From Saprospiraceae bacterium UBA7328 (GTDB taxonomy: Bacteria > Bacteroidota > Bacteroidia > Chitinophagales > Saprospiraceae), in contig DKPS01000270.1 of the NCBI GenBank assembly GCA_002471345.1, forward strand, positions 1 to 13,338: DNA of 13,338 nt, in the 5' to 3' direction. Under the pieces are notes generated by a model. The model did no database searches. It worked only from the letters and a program-made list of their open reading frames with translations, and was not told the origin of the DNA. This document shows positions 1 to 7,056 of this stretch, one piece after another (position 1 is the first letter of the stretch; every line of letters starts with the position of its first letter). The position numbers were made by a program, and so were the translations under genes.

Positions 1-640
1 TATTCACCAATTTCTGCTTGTCTGGTAATAACCCTGAAGATAATTTTCACAAGATTCTCAAGAGAGGATTAAATTTAAGCTTTGTCTAAAAGAGAACGCA
101 GTTTCTCTATAGTAAAACAGGTAAGCCTAGCATTGATCCAATTGTGTTTTTCAAATGCATGTTGATAGGATATCTTGAAAATGTATGTTCAGATCGTGCC
201 TTAGAAAGGTACAATAATATGAGGATGGACTTGAGATTCTTTATTGATCATGATATCGATGAACCAACTCCTGATCATTCTACATTCTGCAAATCAAGAA
301 AACGTATTCCTATAGAAGTTTTCCAAGAGGGGTTTGATTATGATCCAATACCTTATACTTACACATGTTCAGAAGGACAAAAATTTGAATATTGACAATC
401 TGAAAAATTAGGTGGATATTATAATAACAGATCCTTATCCAAAAAGAAACAATGTGATAAATGCCCAGCTAAAATATCATGTGTAGGAAAAAGAGGCTAT
501 TAAAAAAGTAGGAGTATAATCGCTCAAACAATAGAAAATGAATAAATTAGAGATCACTGTAAAACTGAATAATTAGTGTATAAAATCCGCTAGGATTCAT
601 GCACAAGACCGTTATGGTGTAAATAATTAGGTCAAGCCGA
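1..640 (+). pseudogene. Degenerate IS1182-type transposase remnant
   Basis: This is the wreck of an insertion-sequence transposase whose start lies before the window. One frame reads PEDNFHKIL and LNLSFV, then a stop at 87, then TGKPSIDPIVFFKCMLIGY, DEPTPDHSTFCKSRKRIP and further on CDKCPAKISC. That is the usual order in IS1182/IS5-group transposases: N-terminal DUF772-like domain first, small Cys-rich segment late. The catalytic core expected between them is missing: FQEGFDYDPIPYTYTCSEG joins the N-terminal domain directly to the Cys-rich part, which implies an internal deletion of well over a hundred codons. In-frame stops occur at 87, 393, 501, 543, 570, 591 and 624. The stretch 144-395 is open but is only a fragment. 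No terminal inverted repeat was recognised, and the right end is only approximate. The element cannot be active. The family call is fairly firm; the subfamily is not. Confidence 0.8.
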
Positions 641-643
641 AAT

Positions 644-1039
644 ATGAAAAATATATCTGGAATAGATGAAAACGGTAATCCGAAAAATGGCCCATTTCAG
701 CTGTTCTTCAAGAACGGCCTCATCTCTTGCCAAGGTGAATTCAAGAATGGTAAGAAATCAGGAGAATGGAAGTACTTTCTCAATAATGGCCAGATGCAGT
801 CCTCCGGCTGCTACAAAGATGGAAAGATTTCTGGTCAATGGGAATGGTTTTACAAGACTGGCTATCCAAGGGGAATAGGTGGCTTCGACGAAGAAGAGCA
901 AAAGCATGGTCTATGGAAGCGATACCATACCAATGGTCAACTTTGGGACGAAGGGCGCTTCGAACACGGCAAGAAAAAGGGCACATGGAAAGTCTATGAT
1001 GAGGCTGGCAAGCTCCTAAAATCACAAGATTTTAAATAG
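644..1039 (+). CDS. MORN-type (YwqK-like) repeat protein
   Basis: The 131-residue product is built almost wholly of about five repeats of 23-24 residues, each with the pattern GxWxxYxxNGxxxxxGxFxxGKK (roughly residues 15-38, 39-62, 63-87, 88-111 and 112-131). This is the MORN-variant repeat found in proteins annotated as 'toxin-antitoxin system YwqK family antitoxin'. The repeats form a beta-hairpin stack and are thought to mediate protein contacts; the partner of this copy is unknown. There is no signal peptide or membrane segment, so a cytoplasmic location is likely. No toxin-like gene is adjacent: upstream is the transposase remnant, which ends almost at the ATG and leaves no room for an intact promoter of its own. 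The coding sequence looks visibly richer in G and C than its neighbours, which hints at separate acquisition. The repeat assignment is secure. A real antitoxin role is not supported. Confidence 0.8.
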   Translation: MKNISGIDENGNPKNGPFQLFFKNGLISCQGEFKNGKKSGEWKYFLNNGQMQSSGCYKDGKISGQWEWFYKTGYPRGIGGFDEEEQKHGLWKRYHTNGQLWDEGRFEHGKKKGTWKVYDEAGKLLKSQDFK

Positions 1040-1117
1040 TATGGAGGATGCCTGTGGAATTTCTGAAGGTACAGTATGCCCAAATCTTATTTGAGCTCGA
1101 CTCATAACAATCAAATC

Positions 1118-1147
1118 ATAAATAAAGCGCAATGCGCTCTTATTTAT
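1118..1147. terminator. Perfect hairpin between MORN gene and DinB gene
   Basis: ATAAATAA + AGCGC, a three-base loop AAT, then GCGCT and TTATTTAT with one bulged C: thirteen base pairs in total. The arms end in A/T-rich sequence on both sides, so it could stop transcription in either direction. It lies about 80 bases after the MORN stop codon and about 60 before the DinB-type start, which separates the two genes into different transcription units. Confidence 0.55.
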
Positions 1148-1204
1148 TCATAGCTTCAGCTGTCATGTAAAATCACAGTAAGACTAAATAAAAAGTTACA
1201 ATAC

Positions 1205-1741
1205 ATGAAATTTCCAATAAAAGATGAATATTATCCTGGTTATCAACCATATATTGACCTTGTCAAAAATGAGAACTTTTATGAGCAATTTGACAATGTC
1301 ACAAATGAAACAATTCATTTATTTAAGTCCATCAGTATAGATCAACTGAATTATAAATATGCTGAAAACAAATGGACGATAAAAGAAGTCCTCATGCATA
1401 TAATAGATACTGAAAGGGGTTTTTCCTATAGGGCAATAGTTTGTTTGCGAAATGATAATAAAACACCATTATATGGAATGAACGAAGACCTTTATGCTAA
1501 AAATGTAGATGTTTCAACTAGAGATATTGAAAGCATGCTTGAGGAATTTAAAATAGTGAGAAAGGGATTTAGAATTCTATTTGAAAACTGCACAGATGAA
1601 CAAGCCTCATTTTTAGGAAATGGAGTAGATTACGAAATCTCAGCAAGAGCTTTAGGATATATTTCCATTGGACATACTAAGCACCATTTAAACGTAATAA
1701 GGAATAAATATTTAAACAGTCGAAAAAACAAGAACACCTGA
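1205..1741 (+). CDS. DinB-fold (DinB_2/YfiT-like) protein
   Basis: The 178-residue product has the DinB/YfiT four-helix-bundle signature: NKWTIKEVLMHIIDTER at residues 55-71 and GHTKHHLNVI at 156-165. H65, H157 and H161 sit where the family's metal-binding triad lies, so all three ligands appear intact. Members are metal-dependent enzymes, several of them transferases using low-molecular-weight thiols such as bacillithiol or mycothiol, but the substrate cannot be read from the sequence. Length is normal for the family. The ATG at 1205 gives the expected N-terminus; there is no Shine-Dalgarno motif, as usual in Bacteroidota. No export signal is present, so the protein is probably cytosolic. 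It stands alone behind a strong hairpin and ahead of a broken small gene. Single genes of this type are common passengers in accessory regions and are often linked to stress or detoxification; that role is inference here. Confidence 0.85.
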   Translation: MKFPIKDEYYPGYQPYIDLVKNENFYEQFDNVTNETIHLFKSISIDQLNYKYAENKWTIKEVLMHIIDTERGFSYRAIVCLRNDNKTPLYGMNEDLYAKNVDVSTRDIESMLEEFKIVRKGFRILFENCTDEQASFLGNGVDYEISARALGYISIGHTKHHLNVIRNKYLNSRKNKNT

Positions 1742-1844
1742 CAAATGACGATGATGGTCTATCTCTTCCTCTGGTCGAGAAACGCAACATTTCATTTATA
1801 CGTTAGCCTTCATCAAAATGGTCAATAAAGAAAAATTAAAATAA

Positions 1845-2041
1845 ATGAGAATAGCCAAATACATAATTCTAATAGGCTTGGTGCTTTTGGCATAGACAGC
1901 TATCATCAGCGAACAATGAAGCAAGGGTGATATTATGAGTATTGCTCATTCTTTTCTTTGGTTAGGGCGGCGAATCCATTTCCCGATCTGCTTCGTTAAA
2001 AAGAGGAATTGGAACAAGAGAAACTCTATTTTTTAAAAATA
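1845..2041 (+). pseudogene. Decayed small membrane-protein gene, unidentified
   Basis: An ATG at 1845 opens a short hydrophobic N-terminus, MRIAKYIILIGLVLLA, stopped by TAG at 1893. The same frame goes on TAIISEQ, TGA at 1917, then SKGDIMSIAHSFLWLG. A neighbouring frame then takes over with NPFPDLLR and, after another stop, KEELEQEKLYFLKI, running up to the methyltransferase start. This is the pattern of a small gene with an N-terminal membrane segment broken by two or more stops and a frameshift. I do not recognise the family. It could instead be chance reading in an A+T-rich spacer, but the hydrophobic leader after a plausible start and the charged run at the end argue for a real former gene. 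Confidence 0.35.
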
Positions 2042-2042
2042 A

Positions 2043-2696
2043 ATGCAACGAGTGTATAAATCGAGAGAGTTCTGGGATAAGGCTTCAAAAAATTATGATA
2101 AAACAGAGGAGCGCTTTGAATACATTCATAATAAGTCAAGGGAAAAAACAAAAATGTATCTCAAGAGCAGTGATATTGTTTTGGATTATGGGTGTGGGAC
2201 AGGCACATCGTCTTGTGAATTTGCTAATCAAGTGAAAGAGATTCATGCTATAGATATATCATACAAAATGATTGAAATTGCAGAGAAAAAAGCGGCGGTT
2301 AGTAAAATTGAAAATGTAAATTTCATACAAACTGATATTTCTGATAAAAGATTAAAGAAAGAATCATTTGATGTGATTTTGGCCTTCAATATGTTGCATA
2401 CAGTATCTAACCCACAGAACGTCCTGCGAAGGATATTTGAATTATTAAAACCTAAGGGGTTATTTATTTCTGTAACACCTTGCTTAGGTGGAAAGATGTC
2501 ATTTTTTATAACTATCCAGATTCTGCTTGTTCAGATATTATGTAAAATAGGAATAATCCCTATTCCTATAAGAAGACTTAAAAGCTCTGAATTAGATGTT
2601 TTATTAGCAAATGGAAATTTTCAGGCTATTGATACAGAAAAATTTTATAAAGGAGCATCAAGTTATTTTATTGCCGCAAAGAAAAAGAGTGCCTAA
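2043..2696 (+). CDS. Class I SAM-dependent methyltransferase
   Basis: The 217-residue product has a Rossmann-type methyltransferase core. Motif I is IVLDYGCGTGTSS (residues 45-57), the acidic end of strand 2 is IHAIDIS (67-73), the motif II region is NFIQTDIS (93-100) and SFDVILAFNMLHTV (108-121), and the post-core strand is LLKPKGLFISVTPCLG (134-149). It is closest in style to UbiE/Methyltransf_11 enzymes. The acceptor is unknown; a small molecule is likeliest because there is no extra targeting domain. A hydrophobic stretch at about 152-176 resembles the lid region of similar Bacteroidota proteins rather than a true membrane anchor. It ends with the family-like strand SSYFIAAKK. The ATG at 2043 directly follows the broken small gene and gives the usual EFWDKASKNYDK opening. 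It is an intact single gene with no enzyme partner next to it. Confidence 0.88.
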   Translation: MQRVYKSREFWDKASKNYDKTEERFEYIHNKSREKTKMYLKSSDIVLDYGCGTGTSSCEFANQVKEIHAIDISYKMIEIAEKKAAVSKIENVNFIQTDISDKRLKKESFDVILAFNMLHTVSNPQNVLRRIFELLKPKGLFISVTPCLGGKMSFFITIQILLVQILCKIGIIPIPIRRLKSSELDVLLANGNFQAIDTEKFYKGASSYFIAAKKKSA

Positions 2697-2734
2697 TGAG
2701 AAACGACGAAGCATAATATGGGTTAGATGTTTAG

Positions 2735-2752
2735 TGAGAGCAAAAGCTCTCA
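2735..2752. other. Perfect 7-bp hairpin behind the methyltransferase
   Basis: TGAGAGC, loop AAAA, GCTCTCA. It is a compact, stable stem-loop 38 bases after the methyltransferase stop. No T run follows on the + strand, so it is not a textbook intrinsic terminator; it may protect the 3' end of the mRNA or be part of a larger fold with the next stem. Confidence 0.5.
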
Positions 2753-2758
2753 TCGCCA

Positions 2759-2790
2759 CATGCTTGGGGCCCATTGTGATGCAAAGCATG
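2759..2790. other. Second stem-loop, CATGCTT/AAGCATG
   Basis: CATGCTT at 2759-2765 pairs perfectly with AAGCATG at 2784-2790 around an 18-base loop that contains GGGCCC. It lies six bases after the preceding hairpin, so the two form a structured 3' region about 55 bases long. Function is unknown; a transcript end or a recombination-site relic are both possible. Confidence 0.4.
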
Positions 2791-2802
2791 AATGTTATTT
2801 AA

Positions 2803-3180
2803 CGCAGTTTTATCCATCTTTTTGTCTCATATGCTACATCTACTCAACCGATTCAAACTAAACCAAATCTCCAAAGGAAAAATCAAATCCTCCAAGTTCT
2901 ACACTTTAGGGAAAACCATCTGGTGATGAATCTATTCAAAAGTTAAGGCTCAATGGTCTTTACAAACGATATATCACATACCTCTAAATAGTTACTTGAA
3001 AGAGCTTTGCAAGTCCTATGCTATAGTAAATATTTAATATGTTCTGAGCAGGTCTAATATCTGGACGTTAGCGTCAATATTATTTGTCCAAGATGCTCAT
3101 CGCTAAAATCATGCTATTTGCTAACTAGAAAAAATGACAATCTCAACTCCGAATTTACCTTTTGTTATATTCAGGGCCAT
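2803..3180. other. Intergenic stretch without recognisable gene
   Basis: I read both strands and found no convincing protein or RNA gene. A frame open from a TTG at 3118 runs into the phosphotransferase gene, but its first 21 codons do not look like that family. The octamer ACGTTAGC at 3065-3072, inside a small GACG/CGTC inverted repeat, also occurs at 1800-1807. The promoter for the phosphotransferase/phosphatase pair should lie here, but I see no clear TTTG plus TAnnTTTG pair. Confidence 0.5.
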
Positions 3181-4128
3181 ATGAATGAATTTTTCAGATC
3201 GATCATTTTGCAAAGAACAGGAGCTACTTCTTTATTTGAAAAAGAGATGATCCAGGAATTGTGGAGTGGGTATGGGAAAATAATACGAGTCACATTGGAG
3301 AATGCTTCTGTAGATAGTGTAGTGATAAAACACGTACAGATGCCCATAAATAAGAATCACCCACGCGGATGGAACACTGATATTGGTCATCAACGAAAGG
3401 TTAAGTCATACAAGGTAGAAACTACATGGTACGAACTCTACAGTAAAAACAGTATTGCTCGTCTTCCTCAATGTCTAGCCATTGAGACGAAAGATGATGA
3501 AGTGCTGATGGTAATGGAGGATTTGAATGAAGCAGGTTATCACTTACGTAAGAGTTTTGTGACATGGGATGAAATAGCTGAGTGTTTGGCATGGTTGGCT
3601 CAATTTCATGCAAGTTACTTGGGGGAAACTCCAGTAGGACTTTGGGAAGTGGGTACCTATTGGAATTTGGAGACTAGACCACAGGAATTAGCCATATTGG
3701 AAGATCAAAAATTGAGAGAGGCTGCTCCTATAATTGATGAAAAGCTAAATAGATGTGAATACAAAACGTTTGTCCATGGTGATGCTAAATTGGCGAACTT
3801 CTGTTTTAAAGAAAGTGGACAGGTTGGTGGATTAGACTTTCAGTATGTAGGTGGGGGTTGTGGAATAAAAGATGTAGCTTACTTTATAGGAAGCTGTATG
3901 AACGAAAGTGAGTGTGAACGTCTTGAAGCAAAAGTCCTAGATACCTATTTTGAATGTTTACAAAATGAAATGAAGGAAAGAAATGAAGCCCTAGAAACTG
4001 AATGGCGTTCTCTATATCGGGTAGCCTGGGCTGATTTTCATCGCTTCCTAAAAGGGTGGAGCCCCAGTCACTGGAAGATCAATAGTTATAGTGAACGCAT
4101 AACAGCAGAAGTGATCAATAACCTATAG
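3181..4128 (+). CDS. APH/EcKinase-type phosphotransferase
   Basis: The product (315 residues from the ATG at 3181) is a small-molecule kinase of the aminoglycoside-phosphotransferase fold, closest to the ecdysteroid-kinase-like/DUF1679 branch. Visible are VVIKHVQ with the ATP-binding Lys (about residue 50), a hinge-like LMVMEDL (about 109-115), the catalytic HGDAKLANF loop (H199, D201, N206) and the metal-binding Asp in GLDFQYVGGGCG (D219). NHPRGWNTD and GLWEVGTYWNLETRP look like substrate-side motifs of this branch. I chose ATG 3181 over the upstream TTG at 3118 because MNEFFRSIILQRTG is a natural family start and the 21 codons before it are not. It is followed after two bases by the phosphatase gene, so the two should share one mRNA. 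The substrate cannot be told; antibiotic resistance is only one option and is not favoured by the neighbour. Confidence 0.85.
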   Translation: MNEFFRSIILQRTGATSLFEKEMIQELWSGYGKIIRVTLENASVDSVVIKHVQMPINKNHPRGWNTDIGHQRKVKSYKVETTWYELYSKNSIARLPQCLAIETKDDEVLMVMEDLNEAGYHLRKSFVTWDEIAECLAWLAQFHASYLGETPVGLWEVGTYWNLETRPQELAILEDQKLREAAPIIDEKLNRCEYKTFVHGDAKLANFCFKESGQVGGLDFQYVGGGCGIKDVAYFIGSCMNESECERLEAKVLDTYFECLQNEMKERNEALETEWRSLYRVAWADFHRFLKGWSPSHWKINSYSERITAEVINNL

Positions 4129-4130
4129 AA

Positions 4131-4958
4131 ATGGATCTATTACATCTTAACGAAATAGCCATCAAGGCAGCCCATTCAGCTGGAAAAATCATTCAGCATT
4201 ATATGAATGATGAGGTAAAAGTAAAGAGAAAGAAAGGAGGGGTAAGCTATGCTTCACAGGTCGTGACAGCAGTAGATTTAGAATGCGAAAAAATAATTCT
4301 TTCTCATCTACTTCCTACTTGTGAAGAATTTGATTTAGCACTTTTATCAGAAGAGACCGAAGATGATGGTTGTCGATTCGAAAAAGACTTTTTTTGGTGC
4401 GTTGACCCGATGGACGGAACACTTGCATTTATAAAAGGGCAAGCCGGTTTTGCTGTATCAATTGCTTTAATCGCCAAAGACGGGACACCGTATATTGGAG
4501 TTGTATTTGACCCCAGTACGGATATTTTGTACCATGCAATAAAAGAAAATGGGGCCTTTAAGAATGGTAGCCCATGGATAATTAAGCATAAAAATGACCA
4601 TTTAACCTATGTGACAGATCGGAATCTAAAAGATACACCATGTGCAACAACAATAGAAAACCTGCTTCATGAACATGTAAAGAAATTAAGTTTGAATGGG
4701 GTATCAGAATTAGCTGGAGCAGGCTCAGTATTGAATGGCATCCTTGTACTAGAAAATGGCCCAGCATGTATGCTAAAGCTTCCGAAAAAAGAAAACGGTG
4801 GTGGAAGCATATGGGACTTCGCTGCTACGGCGTGTATATACCAAGAATTGGGATTACCAGTAACGGATTTTAAGGGCGGAAGATTAGACTTGAATAGAAA
4901 GGATGGCACTTTTATGAATCAAGAAGGCATCTTTTATGCTAATTTAATTAAAAGATAA
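4131..4958 (+). CDS. Inositol monophosphatase/CysQ-type phosphatase
   Basis: The 275-residue product belongs to the Mg-dependent, Li-sensitive phosphatase superfamily that includes IMPase and 3'(2'),5'-bisphosphate nucleotidase. Its metal motifs are all in place: TAVD (residues 46-49), SEETEDD (73-79), the core VDPMDGTLAF (91-100, canonical DPxDGT) and the late SIWDFAA (226-232, canonical WDxAA). FIKG right after the DPMDGT core recalls CysQ, which removes the 3'-phosphate from PAP(S), but the C-terminal half differs and could suit another phospho-substrate. There is no signal peptide, so it is probably cytosolic. It starts two bases after the kinase stop codon. A kinase and a phosphatase in one operon suggests they act on the same or consecutive metabolites, which is inference. 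Its stop is followed within eight bases by a CPBP-protease remnant. Confidence 0.85.
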   Translation: MDLLHLNEIAIKAAHSAGKIIQHYMNDEVKVKRKKGGVSYASQVVTAVDLECEKIILSHLLPTCEEFDLALLSEETEDDGCRFEKDFFWCVDPMDGTLAFIKGQAGFAVSIALIAKDGTPYIGVVFDPSTDILYHAIKENGAFKNGSPWIIKHKNDHLTYVTDRNLKDTPCATTIENLLHEHVKKLSLNGVSELAGAGSVLNGILVLENGPACMLKLPKKENGGGSIWDFAATACIYQELGLPVTDFKGGRLDLNRKDGTFMNQEGIFYANLIKR

Positions 4959-4965
4959 AAAGGGA

Positions 4966-5112
4966 GATTTAGCCAGCTTTTTAAGTCTGTTTTTAATTAT
5001 TTCGGTATTTGTCGCATTTGGAGAAGAATTCTTGTTTAGTGGGTATTACATGAAGGTCAAATCCCAATGTTTCATTTTGACAAGTATTAAAGACCCTTTA
5101 AAAAGCCAATAA
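4966..5112 (+). pseudogene. CPBP (CAAX-like) membrane protease fragment
   Basis: One frame directly behind the phosphatase reads FLSLFLIISVFVAFGEEFLFSGYYMK before drifting into unrelated sequence and a TAA at 5110. A hydrophobic helix followed by EEFLFRG is the hallmark of CPBP/Abi intramembrane metalloproteases, where the two Glu and the Arg belong to the active-site motif EExxxR. Here the Glu pair is at 5023-5028 and the Arg position is Ser (AGT at 5038). There is no start codon of its own and no second or third His/Asn motif follows. It is therefore the relic of one helix of a lost gene, with its front probably replaced by the end of the phosphatase gene. Being so short, chance similarity is not fully excluded. 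Confidence 0.45.
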
Positions 5113-5243
5113 CAAATGGGATAAAACTCAAGAAACACCTCATAAATCTGTGTCAAACTCACCCATAATACCCTTTAAATACACCTTCCTGTTTTGAATT
5201 CTTACTTTAGTAAAAAAAGCGATTCCTTAAGCCAGATGTTATC

Positions 5244-6830
5244 TTGAAAAAAATGAAAAGGGAAAAAAATATCTTCATCCAAGTTTTGATTTCAATCTTT
5301 CTTATGATAGGAATAAGTTGTAAGACAGAGGACAATAAAAAACCATTGCCAAATATAATAGTCGTCCTTGCAGATGATTTAGGCTTTGGAGATATATCGA
5401 TATACGATAATAATAATAGAATTAAAACACCCAATATCGACAAGATAGCATTAGGGGGGATTAGATTTACTGACGCCCACACCCCATCTTCAGTTTGCAC
5501 ACCTACAAGATATGGGCTTCTTACTGGAAGATATAGCTGGAGAAGTAAATTAAAAAGTAGTGTCTTAACAGGAAAATCAAAAGCGTTAATTCCAAATTCT
5601 CGAAGCACTTTTGCTTCTGTTTTACAAGGCAAAGGTTATCATACTGCTTTTATTGGAAAATGGCACTTAGGTTGGGACTGGGCTTTGAAGAATGAAAAAG
5701 ATGAATCCGGAGAAGGATGGAATGAAAATGATTTCGTAAACATTGATTATAGTCAGCCTGTAAAGAACACTCCTAATGATTTGGGGTTTAGCTATAGCTA
5801 CGGGCACTCCGGTTCATTGGACATGGCTCCATATGTTTATGTAGAAAATGGTAAAGCAACTGAAATACCCGATACGTCAACAGTTAATATTGGGAAATAC
5901 TCCTGGTGGAGAAAAGGGCCAACTTCCAAAGACTTTATTCACGAAGATGTCACACCAAATTTTTTTAGACGGGGAATACAGTATATCAACAAACAGTCAA
6001 CAGAACCAAATCCTTTTTTACTGTATCTGGCTCTTCCCTCACCACATACACCCATTTTGCCTACTAAGGAATGGGCTGGTAAAAGTGGATTAAATCCTTA
6101 TGGAGATTTTATGCTCATGATAGATGATTATATGGGAAAGCTATTGGCTGCAATTGAAGAGGCAGGTATAGGTGATAACACCATAGTTATATTCACAAGT
6201 GACAATGGCTGTTCACCTGCCGCCAAAATTGAAGAATTGGTAAAAAAAGGGCATTATCCAAACTCCATATTTAGAGGACATAAAGCTGATATTTACGAAG
6301 GAGGACATAGGGTTCCATTTATGGTCAAATGGCCAAATGAGATAAAAAAGAAAAGCGTTTCCAATGAAACTATTTGTCTTACAGACTTGATGGCAACATT
6401 TGCGGAATTAGCTAACTATGATTTGAAGGAGAATGAAGGTGAAGACAGCTATAGTTTGATGCCAATCTTAAAAGAAAAGGCTTTTTCTTCACCACTTAGA
6501 GAAGCAACTGTACATCATTCCATTAATGGAAGTTTTGCAATTAGAAAAGATAATTGGAAACTGATTATGTGTCCTGGATCTGGAGGATGGAGTTATCCGA
6601 GACCAGACGATACCACAGCAATAAATAAATTGCCGAATACACAATTATATGATTTAGTAAATGACCCCAAAGAATTAAAGAACCTGGAGTCCTCTGAACC
6701 AGAAAAAGTAGTAGAACTAAAGTTTCTACTTAGTCAATATATATCTGAAGGCAGAAGCACTCCTGGTGAACCTCAATCAAACGACGCTATCAATTTTGAA
6801 TGGAAACAAATTGGATTTATGAGTAAATAA
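5244..6830 (+). CDS. Lipoprotein sulfatase, S1 family
   Basis: The 528-residue product is a formylglycine-dependent type I sulfatase that hydrolyses sulfate esters. It has a lipoprotein signal (hydrophobic core about 10-22, then GISC with the lipidated Cys at 26), so it should be tethered to an envelope membrane. Catalytic features are NIIVVLADDLGFGD with metal Asp 44-45, SSVCTPTRYGLLTGRY with C85 as the residue turned into formylglycine and R89, GKWHLG (K139, H141), SPHTP (H268), SDNG (D320, N321) and FRGHKADIYEGGHRVPF (343-359). The signature is CTPTR rather than the common CxPSR, still within the allowed pattern. Activity needs a formylglycine-generating or anaerobic maturase enzyme encoded elsewhere. 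Substrate is likely a sulfated polysaccharide or oligosaccharide from algae or animals. No SusC/SusD pair is in view, so it is not clearly part of a utilisation locus here. A start at the second Met (5253) is also possible. Confidence 0.9.
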   Translation: MKKMKREKNIFIQVLISIFLMIGISCKTEDNKKPLPNIIVVLADDLGFGDISIYDNNNRIKTPNIDKIALGGIRFTDAHTPSSVCTPTRYGLLTGRYSWRSKLKSSVLTGKSKALIPNSRSTFASVLQGKGYHTAFIGKWHLGWDWALKNEKDESGEGWNENDFVNIDYSQPVKNTPNDLGFSYSYGHSGSLDMAPYVYVENGKATEIPDTSTVNIGKYSWWRKGPTSKDFIHEDVTPNFFRRGIQYINKQSTEPNPFLLYLALPSPHTPILPTKEWAGKSGLNPYGDFMLMIDDYMGKLLAAIEEAGIGDNTIVIFTSDNGCSPAAKIEELVKKGHYPNSIFRGHKADIYEGGHRVPFMVKWPNEIKKKSVSNETICLTDLMATFAELANYDLKENEGEDSYSLMPILKEKAFSSPLREATVHHSINGSFAIRKDNWKLIMCPGSGGWSYPRPDDTTAINKLPNTQLYDLVNDPKELKNLESSEPEKVVELKFLLSQYISEGRSTPGEPQSNDAINFEWKQIGFMSK

Positions 6831-6844
6831 TCTCATTAGTGAGA
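6831..6844. other. Small hairpin at the sulfatase stop
   Basis: TCTCA, loop TTAG, TGAGA begins right after the sulfatase TAA. No T run follows on the + strand, so if it ends transcription it is weak. Confidence 0.3.
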
Positions 6845-6846
6845 AC

Positions 6847-6907
6847 AAATTATATGATGACAATTTCCACTAAGTCCTTCTACTCTGCACAGCAAAAATT
6901 ATATGAT
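6847..6907 (+). repeat. 12-bp direct repeat AAATTATATGAT
   Basis: AAATTATATGAT occurs at 6847-6858 and again at 6896-6907, 49 bases apart. It flanks a spacer without coding signs and may be a duplication scar or a chance match in A+T-rich sequence. Confidence 0.4.
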
Positions 6908-6931
6908 TTCACTATGCCAAACCAATAACCA

Positions 6932-6997
6932 ATGATAAAGTTTTTCACAAAGATTCGTCAAAAGATGTTGATAGGAGTTAAGTTTAGTAATCAATAA
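6932..6997 (+). pseudogene. N-terminal remnant of a DUF6090-type gene
   Basis: An ATG at 6932 starts MIKFFTKIRQKMLIGVKFS, followed by N, Q and a TAA at 6995. The opening MIKFFRKIRQKLL-x-x-x-KFSKYLLYAIGEI is characteristic of the DUF6090 proteins that occur in great numbers in Bacteroidota; there the basic leader precedes a membrane helix and a large extracytoplasmic part. Here only about 18 family-like codons survive, and the helix is absent in all frames just downstream. It is best read as the stub of a deleted gene. It might by chance be translated as a 21-residue peptide, but nothing suggests a function. Confidence 0.5.
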
Positions 6998-7056
6998 ATG
7001 TCATATCTCATATCCGCCTCAGTACTGGCATATGGCAAGAGTAAAAACAATCTAAT

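Noticed and set aside
780..1025. 81-residue open frame on the minus strand inside the MORN gene
   Set aside because: It is the shadow of a repeat-protein gene with clear periodic repeats on the + strand and shows no domain of its own.
1118..1147. CRISPR repeat or small RNA
   Set aside because: There is one hairpin only, with no repeated unit with spacers and no promoter in front; a terminator explains it.
1..3180. Integron cassette array
   Set aside because: No integrase gene and no pair of proper RYYYAAC/GTTRRRY sites with matching inner boxes; only an octamer repeat and single hairpins. Kept as a low-interest question.
3118..3180. Upstream TTG as start of the phosphotransferase
   Set aside because: The 21 extra residues are unlike the family opening, and the ATG at 3181 gives a normal N-terminus.
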